Shown here piece by piece: positions 1-7,533 of a DNA stretch of 9,389 bases (position 1 is its first letter; each line of letters opens with the position of its first letter). Origin of the DNA: CAZNNH01 sp964574335 (lineage in GTDB: Bacteria; Acidobacteriota; Vicinamibacteria; Fen-336); contig CAZNNH010000216.1 in the NCBI GenBank assembly GCA_964574335.1, positions 1 through 9,389 of the forward strand. The letters run 5' to 3'. Both the position numbers and the translations under genes were made by a program. The notes beneath the pieces are model-generated. The model searched no databases, was not told the DNA's origin, and saw only the letters and a list, made by a program, of their open reading frames with translations.

Positions 1-2
1 TC

Positions 3-2471
3 GACCGTCCGCTTCGTTTCGGTATTTCCGCCGCCCTGCTGCTCGGGGTAGCGGCCGGCGTTTGCGCCGACTCTCCCCCACGACCGGGCCCGGTGGCGCG
101 CGGCGAGGTGCTGCTGCCGAGCGGCTGGTCGATCGCCCCGGTCGGCCAGCACCTGCCGGTCGGTGACCTGCCCCTGGACATGGCCGAGTCTCCGGACGGC
201 CGCTTCCTGGTGCTCACCAACGGCGGCTACTCGAAGCCCTGGCTCGACGTGATCGACCTGGAGCGATGGCAGGCCCTCGACCGGCTGCCGGTGGAGAACG
301 CCTGGCTGGGCCTGGCCTTCGACCCCACCGGACGCCGGCTCTTCTCCTCGGCGGGCGGCTCCCAGGCGGTGGACGAGCTGGCCTTCGAGGACGGACAGCT
401 CAGCCGCCAGGGATCGATCCCGCTCCCCTCGCCGGTCGAGGACAGCTTCGTGGGCGGGCTCGCCGTGAGCCCGGACGGCTCACGCCTCTTCGCCGTGAAC
501 GTCCTCGGCGACACGGTGAGCGCGATCGATCTGGACTCGAAGGCGGTCCTCCAGACCGTCCCCCTGCCTGCCGAGCCCTACGCGGTGGTGGTCTCGCCGG
601 ACGGGAAGACGCTGTTCGTCTCCCTCTGGGGCGGCTCCCGGGTGCTGATGCTGGACCCCACCACACTCGAGCTCGAGGCCGAGATCCTGGTGGGAGAGCA
701 CCCGAGCGCGATGGCGCTGAGCCCCGATGGCCGGCGGCTGTTCGTCGCCTGCGCCAGCACCAACGCGGTGTGGGTGGTGGACGTGGCGGAGCGGCGCGCC
801 GAGGAGCAGATCAAGGTCTCGCTCCACCCCGAGGCGCCCCACGGGAGCACGCCCAACGGCCTGGACCTCTCGCCCGACGGGAAGCTCCTGCTGGTGGCCA
901 ACGCCGACAACAACACGGTGGCCCTGGTCGACGTCTCGCGGCCGGAAGAGAGCGTGGTGCAAGGCTTCATCCCCACCGGCTGGTATCCGACCGCGGCCCG
1001 CTTCACCCGGGACGGGAAGCGGATCCTGGTGCTGTCGGGCAAGGGCCTCCGGTCGGTGGCCAACCCGCGAGGGCCACGCCAGCCCTTCTACATCGCCCAG
1101 CTCCTCCACGGCACGGTGAGCGTGCTTCCCGTCCCCGACCCGGCCACCCTCTCGGCCTACACCCAGACGGTCTACCGGCTCACGCCCGACACCGACGCCA
1201 CCCGCCTGGCCCCGGCCGGGTCGGCCGAGGGCTCACCCATCCCCAGCCGGGTCGGCGAGCCCTCACCGATCCAGCACGTCTTCTACGTGATCCGCGAGAA
1301 CCGGACCTACGACCAGGTCCTCGGCGACGTCCCGTCCGGCAACGGCGACCCCACCCTGTGCCTGTTCGGCGAGCAGGTGACGCCCAACGCCCACGTTCTG
1401 GCGGAGCAGTTCGTGCTCTTCGACAACTTCTACGTCAACGCCGAGGTCAGCGCCGACGGCCACGCCTTCTCGACCAGCGCCTACGCCACCGACTTCATCG
1501 AGAAGACCTGGCCCATGAATTACGCCCATCGCGGCGGGCGCTACATGACCGACAGCGGGCAGCCGCAGCGCAACGCCTTCGGCAGCATCGCCGCCCCGCC
1601 CACCGGCTACCTGTGGGACGCCGCCCAGCGCGCCGGCTTGAGCGTGCGCAGCTACGGCGAGTTCGCCAGCCGCTCGAAAGACGCGGAAGGGCGCGCGACA
1701 GGGCCGGCCCGGGCCAGCGTCCCCGGGCTCGAAGGGCGGGTGGCCCCCGACTACCCGCCCTGGGACCTGACCATCCCCGACAACCAGCGCATCGACGCGT
1801 GGCTTTCGGAGTTCCGCGGCTACGAGCGGGACGGGAACCTCCCCGCCCTCTCGATCCTGCACCTGCCCAACGACCACACCGCGGGCACCAAGGCCGGCGA
1901 GCCCACGCCGCGGGCGATGGTGGCCGAGAACGACCACGCCCTCGGCCGCCTGATCGAGACGATCTCGAAGAGCCGCTACTGGGGCCAGTCGGCGGTGTTC
2001 GTGGTGGAAGACGACGCCCAAAACGGGCCCGACCACGTGGACGCCCACCGCTCGGTGCTGCTGGTGGCGAGCCCCTACGCCCGGCGGGGAGCCGTGGACC
2101 ACACCCTCTACACGACCTGCGGCGTGGTGCGCACCATCGAGCTGGTCCTGGGCCTGCCCCCGCTCTCCCAGTGCGACGCCGCCGCCACCCCGCTCTATGC
2201 GGCCTTCCAGCCCAGCACGTCGGCCGGGACCTTCGCGGCCCTCTCGCCGCGCTACCCCGTCGACGAGAGGAACCTCGACGCCGCGCCGAAGGCGACCGCC
2301 TCCGCCGCGCTCGACCTCTCCCGCGAGGACCGCATCCCAATGCGACTCATGAACGAGATCCTGTGGGCGTCGGTCCACGGGCTGGAGGTCCCGATGCCGC
2401 CGCCAGTGCGGGCGGCCTTCGTGCGGCCGGCACCCGACGACGATGAGGACGAGGGCCCACTCGAACGTTAG
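3..2471 (+). CDS. Beta-propeller (YVTN/YncE-like) fused to alkaline-phosphatase-superfamily phosphoesterase, 5' partial
   Basis: Probably an exported bifunctional protein that hydrolyses a phosphoester of unknown identity. The frame is open to the left edge, and codons from position 3 read as a signal peptide (SAALLLGVAAGVCA then DSPP), so the GTG at 93 is internal and the true start lies outside the window. Counting from codon 93, residues about 25-330 hold repeated propeller blades (SPDG-(R/K)-LFV, DTVSAIDL, NNTVALVDV). Residues about 395-705 form the phosphoesterase domain, with E402-N403-R in the ENRTYD motif, S453 in VSADGH and E639-D640-D641 in the VEDDAQNG motif; these match the metal and active-site positions of the AcpA/phospholipase C phosphoesterase family. 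The protein ends in an acidic tail (PDDDEDE). The family assignment is secure; the substrate is unknown. The fusion architecture is common in environmental bacteria and is not an assembly artefact. Confidence 0.9.
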   Translation, partial: DRPLRFGISAALLLGVAAGVCADSPPRPGPVARGEVLLPSGWSIAPVGQHLPVGDLPLDMAESPDGRFLVLTNGGYSKPWLDVIDLERWQALDRLPVENAWLGLAFDPTGRRLFSSAGGSQAVDELAFEDGQLSRQGSIPLPSPVEDSFVGGLAVSPDGSRLFAVNVLGDTVSAIDLDSKAVLQTVPLPAEPYAVVVSPDGKTLFVSLWGGSRVLMLDPTTLELEAEILVGEHPSAMALSPDGRRLFVACASTNAVWVVDVAERRAEEQIKVSLHPEAPHGSTPNGLDLSPDGKLLLVANADNNTVALVDVSRPEESVVQGFIPTGWYPTAARFTRDGKRILVLSGKGLRSVANPRGPRQPFYIAQLLHGTVSVLPVPDPATLSAYTQTVYRLTPDTDATRLAPAGSAEGSPIPSRVGEPSPIQHVFYVIRENRTYDQVLGDVPSGNGDPTLCLFGEQVTPNAHVLAEQFVLFDNFYVNAEVSADGHAFSTSAYATDFIEKTWPMNYAHRGGRYMTDSGQPQRNAFGSIAAPPTGYLWDAAQRAGLSVRSYGEFASRSKDAEGRATGPARASVPGLEGRVAPDYPPWDLTIPDNQRIDAWLSEFRGYERDGNLPALSILHLPNDHTAGTKAGEPTPRAMVAENDHALGRLIETISKSRYWGQSAVFVVEDDAQNGPDHVDAHRSVLLVASPYARRGAVDHTLYTTCGVVRTIELVLGLPPLSQCDAAATPLYAAFQPSTSAGTFAALSPRYPVDERNLDAAPKATASAALDLSREDRIPMRLMNEILWASVHGLEVPMPPPVRAAFVRPAPDDDEDEGPLER

Positions 2472-2501
2472 GCCTCTCCCAACCTGGATCAAACGACTCA
2501 C

Positions 2502-2530
2502 TTGACGCCGGGCCACCCCGCCACTAGAGT
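2502..2530 (+). promoter_or_regulatory. Sigma70-like promoter for the 175-aa secreted-protein gene
   Basis: TTGACG (2502-2507, 5 of 6 to the -35 consensus) is followed after exactly 17 nt by TAGAGT (2525-2530, 4 of 6 to the -10 consensus). It sits 31 bp past the stop of the upstream phosphoesterase gene and points at the gene starting at 2681. Transcription would begin near 2537. It is predicted by eye only. Confidence 0.6.
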
Positions 2531-2536
2531 CCCCGC

Positions 2537-2680
2537 AGGCAAGTAGGCGGCGCGGCTCCATAGAGCGGGCCGGCCGAGAGGCGAGCGCCTCGCTCGCGCC
2601 GACCGCAGGGCTCACGTAGGTCCTGGCGGTGGCAATCAACCCCTCAAGCCGCTCCGTCATTCAGAGAAGAGGAGAACGAG
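2537..2680 (+). other. Long GC-rich 5' leader with stem-loop
   Basis: About 145 nt separate the predicted transcription start from the start codon at 2681. The leader holds a perfect 6-bp stem-loop, GCGAGC (2581-2586) with GCTCGC (2592-2597), which competes with a shorter alternative stem GAGGC/GCCTC (2578-2582 and 2587-2591). I see no conserved core of a known riboswitch and no leader peptide. It may be only an untranslated spacer. Confidence 0.3.
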
Positions 2681-3208
2681 TTGAACCACATGACCGCCAG
2701 GTCGCACAGCTTCGCCGCGGGCCGTCTCCTGCGATGGTTCGGGCTGATCTTCGTGGTGACGTGCTCGACCGCACTACAGGTGGATGCGGCGGAAAAGGCC
2801 AGCGTGAAGGGCTACGTCACTCAGGCCGGGGAGCGCATCGAGCTCGTCGGCGTCGCGGCTTTCAAGCGAGGCCCGGAAGTGGTCATCCTCTTCGCCGACA
2901 AGGCGATCCCGGAAGGAAGCGCCGAGGCCTTCGCCAACAAGCTGCTGGAGGATACCGGGCTCAAGGGCTTCCGGATGGGGCTCGGGCTGCCCGGGTCCGA
3001 GCTGGCCAGCCAGGGCACGAAGCCGCTCTACGTCCAGTTCCTGCCTGGAGACGGCACCTATGCGTATCAGAGCGGCGGGACCCCGATGTACGAGCTCGAG
3101 CCGAAGGAATTCGGCCCCCAACACGTGAGCGGACGGCTTCACGGCACGATTGTCTCCTCTCCGGAACAGATCGACGTGGACGTCACCTTTTCCACGGCGG
3201 TCGAGTAG
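2681..3208 (+). CDS. Secreted protein of unknown function (175 aa)
   Basis: I do not recognise the family. The TTG at 2681 is preferred because AGAGGAG lies 6 nt upstream (ending at 2674); the in-frame ATG at 2690 would be 15 nt away. Residues 1-36 form a signal peptide: a basic stretch (GRLLRWF), a hydrophobic core (GLIFVVTCSTAL) and a VDA|AEK cleavage site. The mature part of about 139 residues is mixed and rather beta-rich, with Gly-Tyr/Gly-Thr turns and a final V-D-V-T-F segment, and no catalytic motif. It has its own promoter and long leader and faces the serine hydrolase gene on the other strand, so it is probably a single-gene unit acting in the periplasm or outside the cell. Confidence 0.8.
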   Translation: MNHMTARSHSFAAGRLLRWFGLIFVVTCSTALQVDAAEKASVKGYVTQAGERIELVGVAAFKRGPEVVILFADKAIPEGSAEAFANKLLEDTGLKGFRMGLGLPGSELASQGTKPLYVQFLPGDGTYAYQSGGTPMYELEPKEFGPQHVSGRLHGTIVSSPEQIDVDVTFSTAVE

Positions 3209-3286
3209 CGAAGCGCGCGTTCACGGTCCTCTCGCTGCGCCACCCCTTCGACGAGTGCCGCTCCGGCGCCGCGCCGAAGGCCGCGG
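3209..3286. other. Intergenic spacer between convergent genes with a GC-only inverted repeat
   Basis: The 78 bp between the stop of the secreted-protein gene and the stop of the serine hydrolase gene contain CGGCGC (3264-3269) facing GCGCCG (3271-3276). It could act as a shared terminator, but there is no T-run on either side, so I do not call a Rho-independent terminator. Confidence 0.3.
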
Positions 3287-4933
3287 CTACTCGGCCGTGG
3301 TCTCGCCGGGGACCGGCAGAAGCTCGAGGTCCTGGACGTCGAAGCTGAAGTCGATGGCCGGCGAGACCGGCTTCAGGGTGACCTTCTCGACCGAGCCCTC
3401 GGGCCCGATCCAGAAGGTGACGTAGGCGTCGGCCGGGGCGGTGTCGGACATGAAGGCCGTGCGCCAGCGGGCCACGAACGTGTCGTGTTGCCAGGGCTCC
3501 AGGTCGGCCACCATCAGCGGCGTCCGGGTCATGGTCAGCACAAGCCCTTTCCCGGTCCGCTCCACGGTGGCGGCTCCATACCAGGAGTCCCGGTAGCTGC
3601 CGACGTAGGCCGGCAGGGGGAGCGACGGCTGTGACGCCGTCTGCCGGTCAGCCGCCGCCTCGGCGACCTCGGCTTCGGCGTCTTCCGCCTCGGTGCGGGC
3701 GGCCTCTCCGAACGCCTCGACCCAGTCCACGGGAGGCTCCGGAGGCCCGAGGAAGGCGTCTCGAAGGACCCGGTCGATGGAGTCGAGGGCCGGCTCGGAC
3801 TCCTGGTTGGTGAGCACCACGAGGCCCAGGCCCTGGTCGGGCACCAGCGTCACCCGCGAGTAGAAGCCGGGCAGGGCGCCGCTGTGGGACACCACCTTGT
3901 GCCCCCGCTCGTCGCGCAGTCCGAAGCCCAGCCCATAGGCCGAGAACGAGCTGGCGGTTTTCTCGAGGCCGGCTCGGGGCTTCTTCGGCTGGCGCGCGAT
4001 CTGGGCCGTCCACATCTCCTCGATGGAGCTCGCCTCGAGCAGGCAGCCTTCCTTTCGCCCTTCGTCACCGGTCCCCGAGCAGGTCAGGAGCATCCGGAGC
4101 CACCGCGACAGGTCGGCCGCGCTGGAGCGGATGCCGGCCGCGGCGGCAGCGTTGTCGAACGGCCCGGGGGCGATGGCCTGCGTCACGCCGTCCAGCCGGA
4201 TGTGGGGGGAGGCCAGGTTCGTCTCTCCCGCCAGGCTCGCCGATCTGGAAAGGGTCCGCGTCATCCCCAGCGGCTCCAGGATCCGCTGGCGGACGAAGTC
4301 CTCCCAGCTCTCGCCGCTGACCGCCGCCAAGAGCTCGCCCGCCGCCACGAACATCACGTTGTTGTAGGCGTAGCGGCTGCGGAAGCTCGAGGCCGGCCGG
4401 AGGTGACGGATGCCGGCCACGATCTCGGATCGGCTGAACGTCGTCGGCGGCCACCACATCAGGTCGCCGGCCCCGAGGCCCAGGCCGGCCCGATGGGTCA
4501 CCAGGTCCCGCACCCGAACCTCCCGGGTAACCCACGGGTCGTACATCTGGAAGCCCGGCAGCCGATCCACCACCCGGTCGTCCCAGGACAGCTTCCCCTC
4601 CTCGATCAACAGCGAGAGGCCGGCGCAGGTGAAGGCCTTGGTGTTCGAGGCGATGGCGAACAGCGTGTCCTCGTCCACGGCCTCCGGCCTGTTGATCTCG
4701 CGGACGCCGTAGCCCCGCGCCAGGACCCGCTCGCCGTCCTCGACGACGGCGACCGCCACGCCGGGGACGTGGAAGGTCTCCATGGCGCGGCCGATCTCGC
4801 GGTCGACACGGGCAAGGTCCGGGCCGTTGGCCCAGGCCACGCCGGCGGTCCAGCCGCCGGCCACGAGGGCGGCGAGCAGGACCCGCCGGGGGCGACTCGG
4901 CCGCACCCGAGCCGAGCCGGAGCTACCAGGCAA
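3287..4933 (-). CDS. Exported class C beta-lactamase-like serine hydrolase with DUF3471-type C-terminal domain
   Basis: A serine hydrolase of the beta-lactamase/D,D-peptidase/esterase superfamily (Pfam Beta-lactamase), probably periplasmic. From the TTG at 4933, the signal peptide covers about residues 10-36 (RPRRVLLAALVAGG to VAWA|NGPD). The catalytic motifs are complete: S96-N-T-K99 (SxxK), Y190-N-N192 (YxN) and H350-S-G352 (the K/HxG position). An acidic, Ala-rich linker spans about residues 405-438 and is followed by a DUF3471-like beta domain, about 442-540. The TTG start overlaps the stop of the upstream GGT-like gene by 11 nt and has GAGGA 8 nt before it (4942-4946), which supports translational coupling. 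A GTG 27 nt further in (4906) is an alternative start with no good ribosome site. The family is certain; whether it acts on peptides, esters or beta-lactams cannot be read from the sequence. Confidence 0.9.
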   Translation of the reverse strand: MPGSSGSARVRPSRPRRVLLAALVAGGWTAGVAWANGPDLARVDREIGRAMETFHVPGVAVAVVEDGERVLARGYGVREINRPEAVDEDTLFAIASNTKAFTCAGLSLLIEEGKLSWDDRVVDRLPGFQMYDPWVTREVRVRDLVTHRAGLGLGAGDLMWWPPTTFSRSEIVAGIRHLRPASSFRSRYAYNNVMFVAAGELLAAVSGESWEDFVRQRILEPLGMTRTLSRSASLAGETNLASPHIRLDGVTQAIAPGPFDNAAAAAGIRSSAADLSRWLRMLLTCSGTGDEGRKEGCLLEASSIEEMWTAQIARQPKKPRAGLEKTASSFSAYGLGFGLRDERGHKVVSHSGALPGFYSRVTLVPDQGLGLVVLTNQESEPALDSIDRVLRDAFLGPPEPPVDWVEAFGEAARTEAEDAEAEVAEAAADRQTASQPSLPLPAYVGSYRDSWYGAATVERTGKGLVLTMTRTPLMVADLEPWQHDTFVARWRTAFMSDTAPADAYVTFWIGPEGSVEKVTLKPVSPAIDFSFDVQDLELLPVPGETTAE

Positions 4934-6788
4934 TGCCGTAGTCCTCGCCGTGGTTGCTGGAGCCGCCCCAGAAGCTGCCGTGGGCGCGGTCGAGGTAGAT
5001 GCCGTTGAGCGGGCCCGAGTTGATGCTCACCCGTTCGAGGTCGTAGCCCATGCCCTCGAGCTCGGCGGCGACCCAGGGCGGGAGCGAGTCGGTGACGGTG
5101 AGGAAGCCGGGCCGGGACTCGTGCAGGCCGAAGGAGCTGCGCATCTGGTGGCTGGTGATGTTGGCGGCCTCGGCCGCCTGCTGCACGTTCATGCCGAACT
5201 CGACGACGTTCAGGAACATCTGCAGCAGGTTCTGGTCCTGGGTGTCGCCGCCCTGGACGGCGAAGGCCAGCAGCGGCTGGCCGTCCTGGAGCGCCAGGCT
5301 CGGCGTCAGCGTGACCCGCGGGCGCTTGCCGGGGGCCACCACGTTGAACGGGTTCTCCTCCTCGTGGAGCACGAACGACTGCATCCGCTGGCTGAGGCCG
5401 ACGCCGGTGTGGCCGGCGATCACCGCCGGGACCCAGGCGCCACTGGGCGTCATGGAGACGATCCAACCGTCGGCGTCGGCGGCCACCACCGAGGTGGTAC
5501 CGGCCCGGAAGGCCTCGTCGTAGGGCATGGCGTCGGAGCGCCGGTCGTGCTCGGGCACGCCGGTCCCGGTGCCGGGAACGGTGTGCCAGCGGTCGAGGAG
5601 GGCGCGGTACGGGTTGGTCCCGCCCTGGTAGGGATAGGGATCGCCGGGCCGGACGTCGGGGTCGTTGCGGTCCCAGCGGATCTGCTGGTACCGCGAGCGC
5701 GCGTACTCCTTGGAGAGCAGGCCGGCCACCGGCTCGTGGGGAGGGAAGGCCGGGTCGCCGTAGTAGAAGTCGCGGTCGGCGAAGGCCAGGTTCATCGCCT
5801 GGTAGAGGGTGTGGATGTAGCGGGCCGAGTTGTAGCCCATGGCCTTGAGGTCGGCGTTCTCGAGGATGTTGAGGGTCTGCAGGAGCACCGGCCCCTGGGT
5901 CCACGTGGTGAGCTTGTGGACGTCGATCCCCCGGTAGCGGGTGGTGACCGGCTCCTCGAGCTTCACCTTCCAGTCCGCCAGGTCCTGCTTGGTGAAGAGG
6001 CCGCCCTGCTCCCGAGTCGCCCGCACCAGCTCGTCGGCGATGTCGCCCCGATAGAAGCGGTCGTAGGCGGCCTGGATGGCTTGCTTGCGGCCCTTGCCTT
6101 CCGAGAGCGCCTGCCGCTCGGCCTCGACCAGCTTGCGCAGCGTGGCCGCCAGGTCCGGCTGGCGGAAGATCTCGCCGGGCTCCGGGGCCTCGCCGGCGTG
6201 GGGAAGGAAGACAGCCTTCGAGTAGGGCCAGGCCCGGAGACGCTCCTTCTCGCGCTCGATGGTCCGCACGAGCTGGGCCTCGATCGGGTAGCCGTCGGCC
6301 AGCTCGATGGCCGGGCCCAGGACGTCGGCGAGGCTGAGCCGGCCCCACTCGGCTAGCAGGGTCATGAGGCCCCCCGGCGTCCCCGGCGTCACCGCAGCCA
6401 GCGGCCCGTACTCGGGCGGGAACGCGAGCCCCCTATCAATGAAGAACGCCGGCGTGGCCCCGGTCGGGGCCACCCCCAGGGCGTTCACGCCGATCACCTG
6501 CTTCGTCTTCGGGTTGTAGACCAGGGCCTGGGTCTCGCCGCCCCACCCCAACGTGTCCCACATGGTGCAGGTGGCGGCTAGCATGGCGCAGGCCGCGTCG
6601 ACGGCGTTGCCGCCCTTGGCGAACACCAGGGCCCCGGCGGTCGCCGCCAGCGGCTTGCCGGTGATGGCCACCCAGTGCTGTCCGTGCAGCACCGGCTTGG
6701 CGGTCCGCCCCCCCTGTCCCCAGGTGACGGCGGCCCCCAACCAGGCGGCCGTCGACGCCGCCGCAATCGCCCTGGCTCCCCGCTTCAT
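4923..6788 (-). CDS. Exported gamma-glutamyltransferase-family Ntn-hydrolase with altered substrate pocket
   Basis: A 621-residue protein of the gamma-glutamyltranspeptidase family (T03), self-cleaving enzymes that are usually periplasmic. I start it at the ATG at 6788 because GGGAGG lies 5 nt upstream (6794-6799) and a signal peptide follows directly (MKRGARAIAAASTAAWLGAA). A start at 6851 would add 21 residues ahead of the signal. The family motif GGNAVDAA is present. T431-T432 in AGTTSVVAAD marks the self-processing site and N-terminus of the small subunit. G513-G514 fits the oxyanion-hole pair. The residues that bind the gamma-glutamyl group in the E. coli enzyme are replaced: Arg114 by L104, Gln430 by R468, Asp433 by S471, and the Ser462-Ser463 pair by V492-T493. 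Glutathione is therefore an unlikely substrate. It is the first gene of a leftward operon with the serine hydrolase. Confidence 0.88.
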   Translation of the reverse strand: MKRGARAIAAASTAAWLGAAVTWGQGGRTAKPVLHGQHWVAITGKPLAATAGALVFAKGGNAVDAACAMLAATCTMWDTLGWGGETQALVYNPKTKQVIGVNALGVAPTGATPAFFIDRGLAFPPEYGPLAAVTPGTPGGLMTLLAEWGRLSLADVLGPAIELADGYPIEAQLVRTIEREKERLRAWPYSKAVFLPHAGEAPEPGEIFRQPDLAATLRKLVEAERQALSEGKGRKQAIQAAYDRFYRGDIADELVRATREQGGLFTKQDLADWKVKLEEPVTTRYRGIDVHKLTTWTQGPVLLQTLNILENADLKAMGYNSARYIHTLYQAMNLAFADRDFYYGDPAFPPHEPVAGLLSKEYARSRYQQIRWDRNDPDVRPGDPYPYQGGTNPYRALLDRWHTVPGTGTGVPEHDRRSDAMPYDEAFRAGTTSVVAADADGWIVSMTPSGAWVPAVIAGHTGVGLSQRMQSFVLHEEENPFNVVAPGKRPRVTLTPSLALQDGQPLLAFAVQGGDTQDQNLLQMFLNVVEFGMNVQQAAEAANITSHQMRSSFGLHESRPGFLTVTDSLPPWVAAELEGMGYDLERVSINSGPLNGIYLDRAHGSFWGGSSNHGEDYGIAW

Positions 6789-6793
6789 ACCCA

Positions 6794-6799
6794 CCTCCC
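6794..6799 (-). promoter_or_regulatory. Ribosome binding site that fixes the GGT-like start
   Basis: Read on the minus strand this is GGGAGG, 5 nt before the ATG at 6788. It decides against the upstream in-frame start at 6851. Confidence 0.7.
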
Positions 6800-6925
6800 G
6801 AGCTACGCCTCGCCTGATGCTACCAGGCAAGGCCCCCGATCGCAGGGCCAACCCCCGCGGTGCGAATGTGGAAGCCAGGATCTTGGCGTAGACTTCCTTG
6901 GAGTCCGACGGAAGCGAGGAGACCC

Positions 6926-7165
6926 ATGACTCGACAGCGAACGCTCAGCGCCAGCGTGCGACCGGGCGATCAATCCGGCTACGTGGCGGAGTGTCCGGAG
7001 GTCAGCGCCGTCACCCAAGGGGCCACGCTCGACGAGGTCTACGCTAACCTGCGCGAGGTCGTGGGGCTCGCGCTCGACGGCGAGGACCTGGAGAGCCTCG
7101 GGCTGGTCGATGACCCTGTGATCGTCGTGACCATGGAGCTGGAGCCCGCCACTGCCTCGGCTTAG
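6926..7165 (+). CDS. hicB: HicB-family antitoxin
   Basis: A 79-residue antitoxin of a type II HicAB system, expected to bind and neutralise the HicA toxin. The ATG at 6926 has GAGGAG 4 nt upstream (6916-6921). The family hallmark is clear at residues 19-45: YVAECPE, then VTQGATLDE, then ANLREVVGLAL, the partial RNase-H-like HicB fold. It is the short form: no C-terminal helix-turn-helix or ribbon-helix-helix is visible, so DNA binding and autoregulation may be missing or supplied otherwise. The stop codon (7163-7165) lies inside the start of the toxin gene, so the two are translated as a coupled pair. The gene is divergent from the GGT-like operon, with 137 bp between them. Antitoxin before toxin is the reverse of the textbook hicA-hicB order, but it is known. 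Confidence 0.85.
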   Translation: MTRQRTLSASVRPGDQSGYVAECPEVSAVTQGATLDEVYANLREVVGLALDGEDLESLGLVDDPVIVVTMELEPATASA

Positions 7166-7397
7166 GCGACTGTCGGGGACCGACGTCGTCGACATCCTGA
7201 GCCGGTTCGGGTTCCAGCTCGTGTCGCAGCACGGAAGCCATGCGAAGCTCCTGAGGACCGCCGCGGATGGCCAGCGCCAGACCCTCCACATTCCGATGCA
7301 CAAAGAGTTGGACACCGGCACCACGCGCGCGATCCTGCGCCAGGCCTCGCGATACGTGGATGCCGCGGCGCTGAGGCAAGCCTTACGCAGCGAGTAG
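7152..7397 (+). CDS. hicA: HicA-family mRNA interferase toxin, CTG start
   Basis: An 81-residue HicA toxin, a small dsRBD-like ribonuclease that cleaves mRNA in translation-dependent fashion and is held inactive by HicB. The translation from 7152 reads MPRLRRLSGTDVVDILSRFG and continues to the catalytic G28-S29-H30 motif, then HIPMHKELDTGTTRAILRQA, the conserved HicA C-terminal half. There is no ATG, GTG or TTG anywhere before the conserved first helix: the first ATG is codon 49, the only earlier GTG is codon 24, and a TGA closes the frame just upstream. The CTG at 7152 is exactly where HicA proteins begin and has GGAG (7141-7144) 7 nt upstream. It overlaps hicB by 14 nt. A standard gene caller restricted to the usual starts would miss it. 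Length and catalytic His are intact, so I see no sign of a pseudogene. Confidence 0.82.
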   Translation: MPRLRRLSGTDVVDILSRFGFQLVSQHGSHAKLLRTAADGQRQTLHIPMHKELDTGTTRAILRQASRYVDAAALRQALRSE

Positions 7398-7428
7398 TCG
7401 CAGAGCGCCAGCCCTCGCCTGGTCCGGC

Positions 7429-7438
7429 GCGAGCTCGC
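7429..7438. repeat. Perfect 10-bp palindrome downstream of hicA
   Basis: GCGAGCTCGC lies 32 bp past the hicA stop. It could be part of a transcript end, but no T-run follows and in GC-rich DNA it may be chance. Confidence 0.3.
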
Positions 7439-7444
7439 CTTCCG

Positions 7445-7525
7445 TCTCAAGGCGGTCCAGACGCTCTGGTCGACGGAGGTGCCAGAGCGCGCTATGCATT
7501 CCCCGCTTCCGCCTTCGGGTTCAGC
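7445..7525 (-). repeat. Nested inverted repeat, possible degenerate attC site
   Basis: The outer arms AAGGCGG (7449-7455) and CCGCCTT (7509-7515) enclose perfect 8-bp arms CGCTCTGG (7462-7469) and CCAGAGCG (7482-7489). On the minus strand the element follows the stop of the membrane-protein gene (7534) by 8 nt and opens with GCTGAAC, one base off the attC core RYYYAAC; the opposite core (CTTGAGA) fits poorly. It could equally be a bidirectional transcript-end hairpin for hicBA and the facing gene. Confidence 0.3.
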
Positions 7526-7533
7526 CCGTCGCG

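Noticed and set aside
1263..2660. 465-codon minus-strand open frame under the phosphoesterase gene
   Set aside because: Composition (Gly/Arg/Val/His-rich) is that of an antisense shadow, and the plus strand carries intact family motifs throughout.
2537..2680. Leader tested as a known riboswitch (c-di-GMP, cobalamin type)
   Set aside because: None of the conserved core strings or the expected helix arrangement could be found, so it is listed only as a leader.
4782..6356. 524-codon plus-strand open frame under the GGT-like and serine hydrolase genes
   Set aside because: It is antisense to two recognised enzymes and shows no motif or ribosome site of its own.
4922..6834. Direct repeat GCTACCAGGCAA near both ends of the GGT-like gene (4922-4933 and 6819-6830)
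   Set aside because: A 12-bp exact match, 15 of 16 with flanks, is expected about once by chance among all pairs in a window this long, and one copy is coding.
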